A stretch of 64,000 bases of DNA from Rubrivivax sp. (GCA_030680415.1 JAUXVE010000004.1:1-64000); one strand, 5' to 3'. Shown: positions 30,872 to 44,301, numbered from the stretch's first letter. Numbers and translations are program-made. The notes: generated from the sequence alone by a model not told the origin.

Positions 30872-31567
30872 ATGCTGACGCTGCGCAACGTCCACGCCTT
30901 CTACGGCAAGAGCCATGTGCTGCACGGCGTGCACTTCGAGGTGCGGCCGGGCGAGATCGTGGCGCTGCTGGGCCGCAACGGCTCGGGCCGCTCGACCACC
31001 GTCAAGACCATCATGGGCCTCGTCGAAGGCACGGGCTCGGTGCGCTGGAAGGATGCCGAGATCCTGGGCTCCGAGGCCTTCCGGATCGCCCACGCCGGCA
31101 TCGGCTACGTGCCCGAGAACCGCGACATCTTTCCCACCCTGACGGTGCACCAGAACCTGCTGCTCGGCCAGAAGCGCGGCGCCAAGACGGCGCGCTGGTC
31201 CTTCGACGACATGTATGCCCTGTTCCCGCGCCTGAAGGATCGCCAGCACAACGAAGCCGGCGTGCTGTCGGGCGGCGAGCAGCAGATGCTCACGCTGTGC
31301 CGCACGCTGATGGGCGACCCCGAGCTGATCATGATCGACGAGCCCACCGAGGGCCTGGCGCCCAAGATCGTGGAGCTGGTGGCCGCCTACCTGCACGAAC
31401 TGAAGCGGCGCGGCATCTCGGTGCTGCTGGTGGAACAGAAGCTGACCATCGCGCTGGAAGTCGCCGACCGCTGCCTGGTGATGGGCCACGGCCAGATCGT
31501 CTTCGAAGGCCGGCCGGCGGACCTGCGCGCGAATGCCTACATCCGCAAGGAGTGGCTGGAAGTGTGA
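30872..31567 (+). CDS. livF: Liv-type ABC transporter ATP-binding protein (LivF family), Walker A Lys to Arg
   Basis: A 231-residue ATPase, second of the pair. The P-loop reads GRNGSGRST: the invariant Lys is Arg40. Other motifs are intact: LSGGEQQMLTLCRTLMGDPE (signature), LIMIDEPTEGLAP (Walker B) and VLLVEQKLTIAL (switch region). The whole frame is otherwise normal, so this is not decay. One nucleotide site of the heterodimer may be weak or altered. The ATG at 30872 follows the livG stop immediately. Confidence 0.9.
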   Translation: MLTLRNVHAFYGKSHVLHGVHFEVRPGEIVALLGRNGSGRSTTVKTIMGLVEGTGSVRWKDAEILGSEAFRIAHAGIGYVPENRDIFPTLTVHQNLLLGQKRGAKTARWSFDDMYALFPRLKDRQHNEAGVLSGGEQQMLTLCRTLMGDPELIMIDEPTEGLAPKIVELVAAYLHELKRRGISVLLVEQKLTIALEVADRCLVMGHGQIVFEGRPADLRANAYIRKEWLEV

Positions 31568-31599
31568 GCCCCCAGGCTTGTCGCTTCGCGCCTTCGCCA

Positions 31600-31646
31600 C
31601 CCCCCAAGGGGGCTCGGTCCGCCTTGGGGCGGCCCGGCGGCGGACC
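31600..31646 (+). repeat. Hairpin-rich intergenic sequence, possible terminator
   Basis: The liv-to-hydratase gap holds a C5-GGGGG block (CCCCCAAGGGGG) and then an 8-bp perfect stem, GGTCCGCC with GGCGGACC, around a 15-base loop. There is no T-run after it. Similar C/G-block hairpins are common between genes in Burkholderiales. It may end liv-type transcripts by a Rho-dependent route or stabilise the 3' end. Confidence 0.45.
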
Positions 31647-31695
31647 GGGTCGCGCCTTGTCGCGGCAGGGACATCGAGCGTCCACACCCGAAGCC

Positions 31696-31701
31696 TAGAA
31701 T
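31696..31701 (+). promoter_or_regulatory. TAGAAT -10-like box before the beta-oxidation genes
   Basis: TAGAAT lies about 37 bases before the ATG at 31738, in the same CCTAGAAT context seen at 3265 and 60882 (and CTAGAAT at 48132). This would give the fatty-acid gene run its own promoter despite its position after livF. No clear -35 is visible. Confidence 0.35.
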
Positions 31702-31737
31702 CGCACGACCGTTCTATTTGCACCCCGAGGAGTCGCC

Positions 31738-33843
<2,106 letters not shown>

Positions 33844-33854
33844 ACCTCGGTGGC

Positions 33855-35324
33855 ATGATCAAGCGCGTCTTGCTGGGCCTGCTGGCCGGGCTGTTGCTGC
33901 TGGCCGCAGCGCTGGTGGTCAATGCGCTGCGCCAGGGCTCACGGCAGGTGGTGGTGCCGGCCCTGGCGCCCTTGGCGGTGGACGCCGACCGCGTCGCCGA
34001 GTCCATGGCCATCGCGGTGCGCGCCAAGACGGTGAGTGGCCTGCTCGACCCCGTCGGCGTGGCCGCCGAATTCGACAAGCTGCATGCGCACCTGGCGTCG
34101 CGCTATCCGCTGGTGCACGCCACGCTCAGGAAGGAGATCGTCGGCGCACACAGCCTGCTCTACAGCTGGCCCGGCTCGGACCCCCAGGCACAAGCGATCG
34201 CGTTGCTGGCGCACCAGGACGTGGTGCCGGTGGCGCCAGGCACCGAAGCGCTTTGGAAGCAGCCGCCCTTTGCCGGCGTGGTCGAGGGTGGCGTGGTCTG
34301 GGGCCGCGGCACACTGGACAACAAGAGCAACCTCATCACGCAGATGGAGGCCGTGGAGTCGCTCCTGCAGGCCGGCTTCAAGCCGCGCCGCACCATCTAT
34401 CTGATCGCCGGCCACGACGAAGAAGTGGGCGGGCAGCGCGGTGCCGTGGCCATCGCGGACTTGCTCGGGCAGCGCGGCGTGCGGCTGGACTTCGTGCTCG
34501 ACGAAGGCCTGGCGGTGACCGAAGGCATCCTGCCGGGCGTGGACCAGCCGCTGGCCCTGATCGGGCTGGCCGAGAAGGGTTCGGTGTCGCTGCGCCTGGC
34601 GGCGCACGCCGCGCCGGGCCATTCGTCCATGCCGCCGGGGCCGGGGCAGAGCGCCATCGGCATGCTCAGCGCCGCGCTGGCGCGGCTGGACCAGAATCCC
34701 ATGCCCGGCGGCATCAAGGGCGTTGCGGCGGCCATGTTTGCCGTGGTGGCACCGGAGCTGCCGTTCGGGCCGAGGCTGGCGATGTCCAACCTGTGGCTGC
34801 TGCGGCCGGTGGTCGAAAACATGCTGTCCAAGGGCGCGGCCACCAACGCCATGATGCGCACCACCACGGCGATGACCGTACTCAATGCCGGCATGAAGGA
34901 CAACGTGCTGCCGGGCCGCGCCGAGGCGGTCGTCAACTTCCGCATCCTGCCCGGCGACACGGTCGAGTCGGTGGCCGCACACGTGCGGCGGGTCATCGCC
35001 GACGTGCGCATCGAAGTCCAGCCGGTGGGGGTGGCGTTCGAGGCTTCATCGGTCTCGTCACCCACCGCGCCGGCATTCGGCCTCGTCGAGCGCACGATCC
35101 GCGAAGTCTTCCCCGACAGCATGGTGGCGCCGAGCCTGATGTTGGCCGCCAGCGACGCACGGCACTTCCAGGCCGTGGCCGACCAGACCTATCGTTTCAT
35201 GCCGATCCGCTTCAAGTCGGAAGACCTGCCGCGTGTGCACGGCACCGATGAACGCATCGCCGCGGCGCAGCTGGCCGACATGGTTCGCTTCTACCACCGC
35301 CTGCTGCAGCAGGCGGCCCAATGA
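33855..35324 (+). CDS. M20 metallopeptidase, carboxypeptidase S/PM20D1-like
   Basis: A 489-residue M20 dizinc hydrolase with an N-terminal membrane anchor or signal (residues 3-24). Metal and catalytic motifs are intact: [39 protein letters not shown], and a C-terminal [17 protein letters not shown]. The lid domain is present ([17 protein letters not shown]). The pattern, including DKF-like [13 protein letters not shown], is that of Cps1/PM20D1, enzymes that hydrolyse peptides or N-acyl amino acids. It lies inside a beta-oxidation gene run, 11 bases after a hydratase/dehydrogenase and 22 before a thiolase, which favours an acyl substrate. Confidence 0.88.
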   Translation: MIKRVLLGLLAGLLLLAAALVVNALRQGSRQVVVPALAPLAVDADRVAESMAIAVRAKTVSGLLDPVGVAAEFDKLHAHLASRYPLVHATLRKEIVGAHSLLYSWPGSDPQAQAIALLAHQDVVPVAPGTEALWKQPPFAGVVEGGVVWGRGTLDNKSNLITQMEAVESLLQAGFKPRRTIYLIAGHDEEVGGQRGAVAIADLLGQRGVRLDFVLDEGLAVTEGILPGVDQPLALIGLAEKGSVSLRLAAHAAPGHSSMPPGPGQSAIGMLSAALARLDQNPMPGGIKGVAAAMFAVVAPELPFGPRLAMSNLWLLRPVVENMLSKGAATNAMMRTTTAMTVLNAGMKDNVLPGRAEAVVNFRILPGDTVESVAAHVRRVIADVRIEVQPVGVAFEASSVSSPTAPAFGLVERTIREVFPDSMVAPSLMLAASDARHFQAVADQTYRFMPIRFKSEDLPRVHGTDERIAAAQLADMVRFYHRLLQQAAQ

Positions 35325-35346
35325 CCCTCAAGCAAGGACGCCCGTC

Positions 35347-36522
35347 ATGACCCGTGCCGTCATCGTCTCCACCGCACGCACGCCGCTGGCCAAGAGCTGG
35401 AAGGGCGCCTTCAACATGACCCATGGCGCCACGCTCGGCAGCTTCGCCGTCAAGGCCGCCGTCGAGCGCGCCGGCATCGACCCCGGTGCCGTCGATGACG
35501 TGCTGATGGGTTGCGCCAACCCCGAAGGCGCCACCGGCATGAACATCGCACGCCAGATCGCCCTGCGCGCCGGCTTGCCCGTCACCGTGAGCGGCACCAC
35601 CATCAACCGCTTCTGCTCCAGCGGCCTGCAGACCATCGCGCTGGCGGCGCAACGCATCATCGCCGGCGAGGCCGATGTCTTCGTCGCCGGCGGCGTGGAG
35701 AGCATTTCCTGCGTGCAGCAGGAGATGAACAAGCACATGCTGGTGGATCCGGCGCTGCAGAGACTCAAGCCCGAGGTCTACTGGAGCATGCTGCAGACGG
35801 CCGAGAACGTGGCCCAGCGCTACGGCGTGGCCAAGGAACGCATGGACCGCTACGGCGCCGGCAGCCAGCAGAAGGCCTGCGCGGCGCAGGAGCTGGGTCT
35901 GTTCAAGGACGAGATCGTGGCCTGCACGGTGACCGCCGGCGTCGCCGATGCGGTGCTCGGCCTGCGCAGCAAGGAAGTGACGGTGAGCGCCGACGAAGGC
36001 CTGCGCCCGGGCACCACCTACGAGGGCATCAAGGACATCCGGCCGGCCACGCCCGGTGGCGTCGTCACCGCCGGCAACGCCAGCCAGTTCAGCGACGGCG
36101 CCGGCGCCTGCGTGGTCGTCAGCGAGACCTACGCCGAGCAGAAGGGACTCGAGCCACTGGGCCGTTTCCTGGGCTTTGCGGTGGCCGGCTGCGAGCCCGA
36201 CGAGATGGGCATCGGTCCCGTCTTCGCGGTGCCCAAGGTGCTGCAGCGCTTGGGGCTGAAGGTCGACGACATCGACCTCTGGGAGCTCAACGAGGCCTTC
36301 GCCGTGCAGGTGCTGTACTGCGCCGACCGGCTGGGCATTCCGATGGACCGGCTCAACGTCAACGGCGGCGCCATCGCCGTCGGCCACCCCTACGGCGTGA
36401 GCGGCCAGCGCCTCACCGGGCACGCGCTGATCGAAGGCCGGCGCCGCGGCGCCAAACGCGTGTGCGTGACGATGTGCATCGGCGGCGGCATGGGGGCGGC
36501 GGGCATCTTCGAGGTACTGTGA
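35347..36522 (+). CDS. Acetyl-CoA C-acyltransferase (thiolase)
   Basis: A 391-residue thiolase. Nucleophile Cys90 is in [10 protein letters not shown], the His in [15 protein letters not shown] and the second Cys in [12 protein letters not shown]. Degradative thiolases use these to cleave 3-ketoacyl-CoA. The start is ATG 35347 ([20 protein letters not shown]), not the track's 35233. Together with the hydratase/dehydrogenase gene it supplies the last three beta-oxidation steps. The usual GHPxG loop here reads GHPYGVSG, a common variant. Confidence 0.94.
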   Translation: MTRAVIVSTARTPLAKSWKGAFNMTHGATLGSFAVKAAVERAGIDPGAVDDVLMGCANPEGATGMNIARQIALRAGLPVTVSGTTINRFCSSGLQTIALAAQRIIAGEADVFVAGGVESISCVQQEMNKHMLVDPALQRLKPEVYWSMLQTAENVAQRYGVAKERMDRYGAGSQQKACAAQELGLFKDEIVACTVTAGVADAVLGLRSKEVTVSADEGLRPGTTYEGIKDIRPATPGGVVTAGNASQFSDGAGACVVVSETYAEQKGLEPLGRFLGFAVAGCEPDEMGIGPVFAVPKVLQRLGLKVDDIDLWELNEAFAVQVLYCADRLGIPMDRLNVNGGAIAVGHPYGVSGQRLTGHALIEGRRRGAKRVCVTMCIGGGMGAAGIFEVL

Positions 36523-36600
36523 GGGCAGCCCGCGCGCGCTTCGGTCCGCAGCTGCGCCGCGGCCGCCGCTCGAGCGTGGGCCGGCACGGGCACTGATGCG

Positions 36601-37023
36601 GTGACGCCCGACCTCGACACCGTGCGCGAGTTCTTCCGCCTCTCGCCCTTCATGGTCGACCTGGGTGTCGAGCCCACTGCGGTGAGCGCCGGTCGCATCA
36701 CCACTCAGTTGGCATTGGCCCCGCGCCACATGCAGCACACCGGGCAGGCCCATGCCGGCGTCATGGCCACACTGGCCGACCACAGCATGGGCGCGGCCGC
36801 GCAGACCCTGGCACCCGAGGGCCACTGGGTGCTGACGGCCGAGCTCAAGACCAGCGCCCTGCGCCCGGGCCGCGGTGAGCGGCTGGTGTGCGAGGCGCAC
36901 GTGCTCAAGGCCGGGCGGCGCATCAGCTTCACCGAGGCCGAGGTCTACGCCGAACAGGGCGGCCAGCGCACGCTGGTGATGAAGGCTTCGGCCACCATGG
37001 CCATCGTCGCCGCCGAGGCTTGA
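36601..37023 (+). CDS. PaaI-type hotdog thioesterase
   Basis: A 140-residue hotdog-fold protein with the active-site stretch HAGVMATLADHSMGAAAQTL and the strand LTAELKTSALRPGRGE. PaaI-type enzymes hydrolyse acyl- or aryl-CoA thioesters. The start is GTG 36601, as no in-frame ATG precedes the domain. It is located between thiolase and acyl-CoA dehydrogenase genes, so it probably frees CoA from stalled intermediates. Confidence 0.87.
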   Translation: MTPDLDTVREFFRLSPFMVDLGVEPTAVSAGRITTQLALAPRHMQHTGQAHAGVMATLADHSMGAAAQTLAPEGHWVLTAELKTSALRPGRGERLVCEAHVLKAGRRISFTEAEVYAEQGGQRTLVMKASATMAIVAAEA

Positions 37024-37031
37024 CACCCGCC

Positions 37032-38858
<1,827 letters not shown>

Positions 38859-38895
38859 CGATGGGCAATTCGGCGCTTGACACAAGGACCTGACC

Positions 38896-39684
38896 ATGGC
38901 AACTCCCGTACTACAGCTCTTCGACCTGACTGGCCAGGTGGCGCTGGTCACCGGCGGCTCGCGCGGCCTGGGCCTGCAGATGGCCGAGGCGCTGGGTGAA
39001 GCCGGCGCCAGGATCATGCTGACTTCGCGCAAGGCGGCCGACCTCGAAGAGGCGGCGGCGCAACTGTCCGAGCGCGGCATCGACGCGCGCTGGATCGCCG
39101 CCGACGCCAGCGACCCGCTGCAGATCCGCAAGGTCGTCGACGAGACGATGCAGCGCCTGGGCCGCATCGACATCCTCGTCAACAACGCCGGCGCCACCTG
39201 GGGCGCGCCGGCCGAGGACTACCCGCTGGCGGCCTGGGACAAGGTGATGAACCTCAACATCCGCAGCCTGTTCCTGTTTGCGCAGGCCGTCGGCAAGGCC
39301 AGCATGATCCCCAACCAGCGCGGCCGCATCATCAACGTGGCCTCGATCGCCGGCCTGGGCGGCTCGATGGATGTCAAGTTCATCGCCTACGGCACCAGCA
39401 AGGGCGCGGTGGTCAATTTCACGCGCACGCTGGCGGCGGAGTGGGGCGCCTACGGCATCACCGTCAACGCGCTGGCGCCGGGCTTCTTCCCGAGCCGGAT
39501 GACGCAGGGTGTGCTGGCGCACTTCGGCGCCGACAAGCTGGCGGCGGCCGCGCCGCTCAAGCGCCTGGGCGACGACGACGACCTCAAGGGCGCCGCGCTG
39601 CTGTTCGCCAGCGCCGCCGGCAAGCACATCACCGGGCAGATCCTGGCCGTCGACGGCGGCGTGTCTTCGGTGCACGGCGGGTGA
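38896..39684 (+). CDS. SDR family oxidoreductase (3-oxoacyl reductase-like)
   Basis: A 262-residue classical SDR. NAD(P) motif TGGSRGLGLQ is at about 20-29, then ILVNNAGATWG, catalytic Ser in NVASIAG, and Tyr/Lys in AYGTSKGA. Related proteins reduce 3-oxoacyl chains or oxidise hydroxy substrates. Its stop overlaps the following thioesterase GTG (GTGA). Its place in the beta-oxidation run suggests a 3-hydroxyacyl or hydroxy-branched substrate. Confidence 0.9.
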   Translation: MATPVLQLFDLTGQVALVTGGSRGLGLQMAEALGEAGARIMLTSRKAADLEEAAAQLSERGIDARWIAADASDPLQIRKVVDETMQRLGRIDILVNNAGATWGAPAEDYPLAAWDKVMNLNIRSLFLFAQAVGKASMIPNQRGRIINVASIAGLGGSMDVKFIAYGTSKGAVVNFTRTLAAEWGAYGITVNALAPGFFPSRMTQGVLAHFGADKLAAAAPLKRLGDDDDLKGAALLFASAAGKHITGQILAVDGGVSSVHGG

Positions 39685-40247
39685 AGGCGAGCCGGCGGCC
39701 CTTTCCGCGGCGCATCCCTTTCGTCGAGGAACTCGGCCTCGAGCTCTGGGGCTTCGGCGGCGGCCAGGCCGAACTGCGGCTGGACCTCGCCGAGGCGCAC
39801 CTCAACTACTGGGACGTGGCGCACGGCGGTGTGCTGATGACGCTGCTCGACGTGGCGATGGCACACGCCGCGCGCAGCGTCGGCGTTCCCATGACTGCCG
39901 CGCGCAGCGTCGGCGTTTCCGTGACTGCCGCGCGCAGCACCGGCGTGGCCATGGATGCGGCGCAGACCGTGCCTGCCGACGCCGTCGAGCAGAGCCCCGG
40001 CGTGGCCACCATCGAGATGAAGACCAGTTTCATGCGCCCGGCCGAGGGGCGCCTGCGCGCCGTCGGCTCGCTGCTGCACAGGACCGCCACGCTGGCCTTC
40101 TGCGAAGGCAGCGTCTTCGACGAGGCCGGCCACCTCTGCGCCCACGCCACCGCCACCTTCAAGTACCTGCGCGCGCTGCCCACCACGGGCCGCCATTCCA
40201 AGGCGCTGCACCGTGCACCGCCGCCACCCGACAAGGAGCGTCCATGA
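39681..40247 (+). CDS. PaaI-type thioesterase with an internal tandem-repeat insertion
   Basis: A 188-residue hotdog protein. The active-site helix HGGVLMTLLDVAMAHAARS is followed by an unusual insertion of about 35 residues built from three near-identical decapeptides (AARSVGVPMT, AARSVGVSVT, AARSTGVAMD). The fold then resumes at VATIEMKTSFMRPAEGRLRA. The frame stays open, so the insertion is probably tolerated in a loop. The start is GTG 39681 overlapping the SDR stop, and the stop overlaps the next ATG. No track line isolates this gene: it is embedded in a longer ORF from 39441. Confidence 0.85.
   Translation: MKASRRPFPRRIPFVEELGLELWGFGGGQAELRLDLAEAHLNYWDVAHGGVLMTLLDVAMAHAARSVGVPMTAARSVGVSVTAARSTGVAMDAAQTVPADAVEQSPGVATIEMKTSFMRPAEGRLRAVGSLLHRTATLAFCEGSVFDEAGHLCAHATATFKYLRALPTTGRHSKALHRAPPPPDKERP
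39867..39956 (+). repeat. Tandem repeat, three 30-base units, in frame within a gene
   Basis: Units start at 39867, 39897 and 39927 with the shared opening GCCGCGCGCAGC. Units 1 and 2 differ at two bases or so; unit 3 is more diverged. The period is a multiple of three, so copy number can change without a frameshift. Confidence 0.9.
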
Positions 40248-41257
40248 TCAACCGCCGCATCGTGCTGGCATCGCGCCCGGCCGCCGAGGCCCGCCTCGAC
40301 AACTTCCGCCTCGAGGAGGTGCCACTGCCTGCGCTCGAGGACGGCCACGTGCTCGTGCGCCACCACTGGCTGAGCCTGGACCCCTACATGCGCATGCGCA
40401 TGAACGACACCAAGAGCTACGCCGTGCCGCAGGCCATCGGCGCCGCGATGGTCGGCGGCACCGCCGGCGAGGTGGTCGAGTCGCGCCACGAGCGCTTCCA
40501 GCCCGGCGACACCGTCGTCGGCTCGGGAGGCTGGCAGGAGTATTCGGTGGTCGACGCGCGCCAGAGCGGCGCGCCGCGCAAAGTCGATGCGTCGGTGATC
40601 CCGCTTTCGGCCTACCTGGGCGCGGTGGGCATGCCCGGCGTCACGGCCTGGGTCGGGCTGACGCAGATCATCCAGCCCAAGGCCGGCGAGACGGTGGTGG
40701 TGAGCGCCGCCAGCGGCGCCGTCGGCAGCGCCGTGGGTCAGTTGGCCCGGGCCCGCGGCTGCCGCGCGGTGGGCATCGCCGGCGGCGCCGACAAGTGCGC
40801 CTATGTCGTCGACACGCTCGGCTTCGACGCCTGCATCGACTACAAGGCGCAGCGCGACTTCGCCTCGCTGGCGGCGGCGCTGGACGACGCGGCGCCCAAG
40901 GGCGTCGACGGCGACTTCGAAAACGTCGGCGGCATGATCCTGGACGTGGTGATGTCGCGCATGAACGCCTTCGGCCGCATCGCGCTGTGCGGCATGATCT
41001 CGGGCTACGACGGCGCGCCGATCCCGCTGGCGCGGCCGGCGCTGCTGCTCACGCAAAGGCTCAAGCTGCAGGGCTTCATCGTCAGCGAGCACATGGCCTC
41101 GTGGCCCGAGGCACTGAAGGAACTCGGCGGCCTGGTGGCCAGCGGCCAGCTCAAGTACCGCGAGAGCATTGCCGTGGGCATCGAGAATGCGCCCGAGGCC
41201 TTCCTGGGACTGCTCAAGGGCAGGAATTTCGGCAAGCAGCTGGTGAAACTGATGTGA
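40244..41257 (+). CDS. NADP-dependent MDR oxidoreductase (CurA/LTB4DH-like)
   Basis: A 337-residue zinc-free medium-chain reductase. Signature parts are VRHHWLSLDPYMRMRM near the N-terminus, VVVSAASGAVGSAVGQLARA (NADP site, about 150-169) and DGDFENVGGMILDVVMSRM. The family reduces alpha,beta-unsaturated ketones, enoyl compounds or curcumin-like substrates. The ATG overlaps the thioesterase stop (ATGA), and its own stop overlaps the GNAT start. Confidence 0.9.
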   Translation: MINRRIVLASRPAAEARLDNFRLEEVPLPALEDGHVLVRHHWLSLDPYMRMRMNDTKSYAVPQAIGAAMVGGTAGEVVESRHERFQPGDTVVGSGGWQEYSVVDARQSGAPRKVDASVIPLSAYLGAVGMPGVTAWVGLTQIIQPKAGETVVVSAASGAVGSAVGQLARARGCRAVGIAGGADKCAYVVDTLGFDACIDYKAQRDFASLAAALDDAAPKGVDGDFENVGGMILDVVMSRMNAFGRIALCGMISGYDGAPIPLARPALLLTQRLKLQGFIVSEHMASWPEALKELGGLVASGQLKYRESIAVGIENAPEAFLGLLKGRNFGKQLVKLM

Positions 41258-41712
41258 ACTGGACCTGGTCGCGCTTCCGCGAGCTCGGCGTCGACAACCT
41301 CTACGACGCCCTGGCCCTGCGCTGCCGTGTCTTCGTGCTCGAGCAGGGCCCCTACCTCGACCCCGACGGCATCGACCGCCAGGCCTGGCACCTGCTGGGG
41401 CGCGACGGACACGGCACGCTGCACGCCTACCTGCGCATCGTCGACCCCGGCGTGAAGTTCGCCGAGCCTTCGCTGGGCCGCGTCGTCACCTCGCCCGAGG
41501 CGCGCGGCACCGGCCTCGGCCGCACTTTGGTGAGCGAAGGCGTGGCGCGCTGCGCTGCTGCCTGGCCCGGGCAGGGCATGCGCATCAGCGCGCAGGCGCA
41601 CCTGGAGGATTTCTACGGCGCCTGGGGTTTCCGCCGCGTTGGCGAGCCCTACCTCGAAGACACCATCCCGCATCTGGAAATGTTGCGGCCCGCAGGCCCT
41701 GGGGCAGGGTAG
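41254..41712 (+). CDS. GNAT acetyltransferase, ElaA-like
   Basis: A 152-residue GNAT protein with the ElaA opening LYDALALRCRVFVLEQGPYL, the acetyl-CoA loop SPEARGTGLGRTLVSE and the end DFYGAWGFRRVGEPYLED. The acceptor is unknown. It starts at GTG 41254, overlapping the preceding stop (GTGA). The ORF track shows it only as the end of 40213..41712. It is the least obviously metabolic member of the run. Confidence 0.86.
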   Translation: MNWTWSRFRELGVDNLYDALALRCRVFVLEQGPYLDPDGIDRQAWHLLGRDGHGTLHAYLRIVDPGVKFAEPSLGRVVTSPEARGTGLGRTLVSEGVARCAAAWPGQGMRISAQAHLEDFYGAWGFRRVGEPYLEDTIPHLEMLRPAGPGAG

Positions 41713-41731
41713 GCGGGCTGAGGAGAAGCTG

Positions 41732-43396
41732 ATGAACCCCAGCCACGAAGTCACCAACCAGAGCACGCCCTACAGCGGCGTCAATCTGTTCCGTGTCAAC
41801 CGGCCGCTGCGCGACGCGCTGCGCGTGTACATGCCGGACATGGATACCTCGCGGCTGGACGAACTGGGCGCCGAGGCCGGCGCGGCGGCGACGCAGGCGC
41901 ATGCCCGCCGCGCCAACGCCCACCCGCCGGTGCTGCACACGCACGACCGCCACGGCCGCCGCATCGACGAGGTCGAGTTCCACCCCAGCTCCCACGCCTT
42001 GCTGGGCACGGCGCTGCGCCACGGTGTGCACGGCACGCCGTGGTCACGCGGACCCGGTGGCCATGTCGAACGCGCTGCGGCCTTCATGCTGCTCACCGAG
42101 GCCGAACCGTCGGTGCTGTGCCCGGTGTCGATGAGCTATGCGGTGACGCCGGCGCTGCGCGCCAACCCGGCGCTGCACGCGGCATGGGGCCCCAAGCTCG
42201 CGAACGCGGTCTACGACGAGCGTTTCCTGCCCTACGACCAGAAGACCGCGGTCACCATGGGCATGGGCATGACCGAGAAGCAGGGCGGATCGGACGTGCG
42301 CGCCAACACCACGCGCGCCAAGCCCGACGGCGCCGACGCCTGGGGCCGGCGCTACCGCGTCACCGGTCACAAATGGTTCCTGTCGGCGCCGATGTGCGAC
42401 GCCTTCCTGGTGCTGGCGCAAACCGCCACCGGCCTGAGCTGCCTGTTCATGCCGCGTTTCCTGCCCGACGGCAGCCTCAACGCCATCGCCGTGCAGCGGC
42501 TCAAGCACAAGCTGGGCAACCACGCCAACGCCAGCGCCGAGGTCGAGTTCGACCACGCGAGCGCCTGGCTGGTGGGTGGCGAAGGCCACGGCATTCCGCA
42601 GATCCTGGCCATGGGCGCGCTGACACGGCTGGATTGCGCCTTGGGCACCGCCGGGCTGATGCGCCAGGCGCTGTCGCTGGCGCTGCACCACACCACCCAG
42701 CGCCACGCCTTCGGCCGGCCGCTGATCGCGCAACCCCTGATGCAGAACGTGCTCGCCGACCTGGCACTGGAAAGCGAGGCTGCCACCGCGCTGGCGCTGC
42801 GGCTGGCGGTGGCGGTGGACCGCACCGACCACGGCCCCGAAGAACACGAGGCGGTGATGCGCCGCCTGCTCACGCCGGTGGCCAAGTTCTGGATCTGCAA
42901 GCGCGGCAGCCACTTCGCGCAGGAGGCCATGGAATGCCTGGGCGGCAACGGCTACGTCGAGGACGGCGGCGAGGGTGTGATGGCGCGCATCTACCGCGAG
43001 ATGCCGCTGAATTCGATCTGGGAAGGGGCCGGCAACATCATGGCCATCGACCTGCTGCGGGCACTGCGCGGTGCCGACTTGCTGCCGGCGCTGGAGCGCG
43101 AGCTGGCACCGGCGCGCGGCGCCCACCCGGCCTTCGAACGTGCCGCGGCGCTGGTCCTCGACACCGTGGACCAAGGCGTGCACGAGGCGCAGGCGCGCAT
43201 CCTGGCGCGCGACCTCGCGCTCGTGCTGCAGGGGGCACTGCTGCACGGCCAGGCGCCGACGCTGGTCTTCGAGGCCTTCTGCGCGTCGCGCCTGGCCGCC
43301 ACGCCCGACGTCTTCGGGCTGCTGCCCGCGGGCATCGACCTCGAAGCGCTCATCGAACGGGCCCTGCCCGTGGACACCCGCAAGGAGCAGCCATGA
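41732..43396 (+). CDS. Acyl-CoA dehydrogenase family protein, AidB-like
   Basis: A 554-residue flavoprotein. Family signatures include VTMGMGMTEKQGGSDVRAN and GHKWFLSAPMCDAFLVLAQT in the FAD region and REMPLNSIWEGAGNIMAIDL at the C-terminal domain. This length and the SIWEGAGN motif match AidB, a DNA-alkylation-induced protein with weak isovaleryl-CoA dehydrogenase activity. Placement among fatty-acid genes suggests a metabolic dehydrogenase, though alkylation repair genes do occur at 13-15 kb. AGGAGAA precedes ATG 41732. Confidence 0.9.
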   Translation: MNPSHEVTNQSTPYSGVNLFRVNRPLRDALRVYMPDMDTSRLDELGAEAGAAATQAHARRANAHPPVLHTHDRHGRRIDEVEFHPSSHALLGTALRHGVHGTPWSRGPGGHVERAAAFMLLTEAEPSVLCPVSMSYAVTPALRANPALHAAWGPKLANAVYDERFLPYDQKTAVTMGMGMTEKQGGSDVRANTTRAKPDGADAWGRRYRVTGHKWFLSAPMCDAFLVLAQTATGLSCLFMPRFLPDGSLNAIAVQRLKHKLGNHANASAEVEFDHASAWLVGGEGHGIPQILAMGALTRLDCALGTAGLMRQALSLALHHTTQRHAFGRPLIAQPLMQNVLADLALESEAATALALRLAVAVDRTDHGPEEHEAVMRRLLTPVAKFWICKRGSHFAQEAMECLGGNGYVEDGGEGVMARIYREMPLNSIWEGAGNIMAIDLLRALRGADLLPALERELAPARGAHPAFERAAALVLDTVDQGVHEAQARILARDLALVLQGALLHGQAPTLVFEAFCASRLAATPDVFGLLPAGIDLEALIERALPVDTRKEQP

Positions 43397-44301
43397 ACCC
43401 CCTGCAAGGCGGCATCGCCGTCATCACCGGCGCCGCGTCGGGTTTCGGCCTCGAGGCCAGCCGCATCGCGGCGCGCCTGGGCATGAAGGTCGTGATGGCC
43501 GACGTGCAGGCCGACGCGCTGGAACTCTCGCGCCACGAGATCGAAGGCCTGGGCGCGCAGGTGCTGGCGCTGCGCACCGATGTTGCCAGGGCCGCCGACG
43601 TCGATGCGCTGGCGCAGGCCACGGTGCAGCGCTTCGGCGTGCCGCACTTCGTGTTCAACAACGCCGGCGTCGGCGCCGGCGGCCTGATCTGGGAACACAG
43701 CGCCAGGGACTGGGATTGGGTGTTCGGCGTCAACGTCATGGGCGTGGCGCACGGCGTGCGCGCCTTCACGCCGCTGATGCTGGCCGCGGCCGGCGCCGAC
43801 CCGGCGTATCGCGGCCACATCGTCAACACCGCCAGCATGGCCGGCCTGTTGAACCCGCCCAACATGGGCCTGTACAACGCCAGCAAGCACGCCGTGGTGT
43901 CGCTCAGCGAAACGCTCTACCAGGACCTGTCGCTGGTGAGCGAGCGCGTGCACGCGCATGTGCTGTGCCCCTACTTCGTGCCCACCGGCATCACGCGCAG
44001 CGACCGCAACCGGCCGCCCGAGATGGCCGACGCGACGGCCGGCCCGACGCGCAGCCAGGCCATCCAGCAGGCCATGATCGACCAGGCGGTGAGCAAGGGC
44101 CGCGTCACCGCGGCGCAAGTCGCGCAGTTCGTCTTCGATGCCTGCCGGGACAACCGCTTCTACATCTACAGCCACCCGCAGGCGCTGGCCGCGGTGCAGA
44201 CGCGGCTGGAAGACATCATGACGCCGCGCAACCCCAGCGATCCGTTCGCCGCCAAGCCCGAGATCGGCGCCCGCCTGCGCGCCGACTTGCACGGCCGTTG
44301 A
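43393..44301 (+). CDS. SDR family oxidoreductase
   Basis: A 302-residue classical SDR with ITGAASGFGLEASRIAA (cofactor), FVFNNAGVGAGG, catalytic Ser in TASMAGLLNP and YNASKHAV. It has a longer C-terminus (about 250-302) containing FYIYSHPQALAAVQTRLEDI, seen in a group of uncharacterised SDRs found beside acyl-CoA dehydrogenases. The ATG overlaps the AidB-like stop. It is the last gene of the 31.7-44.3 kb run. Confidence 0.9.
   Translation: MNPLQGGIAVITGAASGFGLEASRIAARLGMKVVMADVQADALELSRHEIEGLGAQVLALRTDVARAADVDALAQATVQRFGVPHFVFNNAGVGAGGLIWEHSARDWDWVFGVNVMGVAHGVRAFTPLMLAAAGADPAYRGHIVNTASMAGLLNPPNMGLYNASKHAVVSLSETLYQDLSLVSERVHAHVLCPYFVPTGITRSDRNRPPEMADATAGPTRSQAIQQAMIDQAVSKGRVTAAQVAQFVFDACRDNRFYIYSHPQALAAVQTRLEDIMTPRNPSDPFAAKPEIGARLRADLHGR

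Noticed and set aside
39867-39956. Repeats as a CRISPR-like array
   Set aside because: Direct tandem units without spacers, in frame inside a gene.
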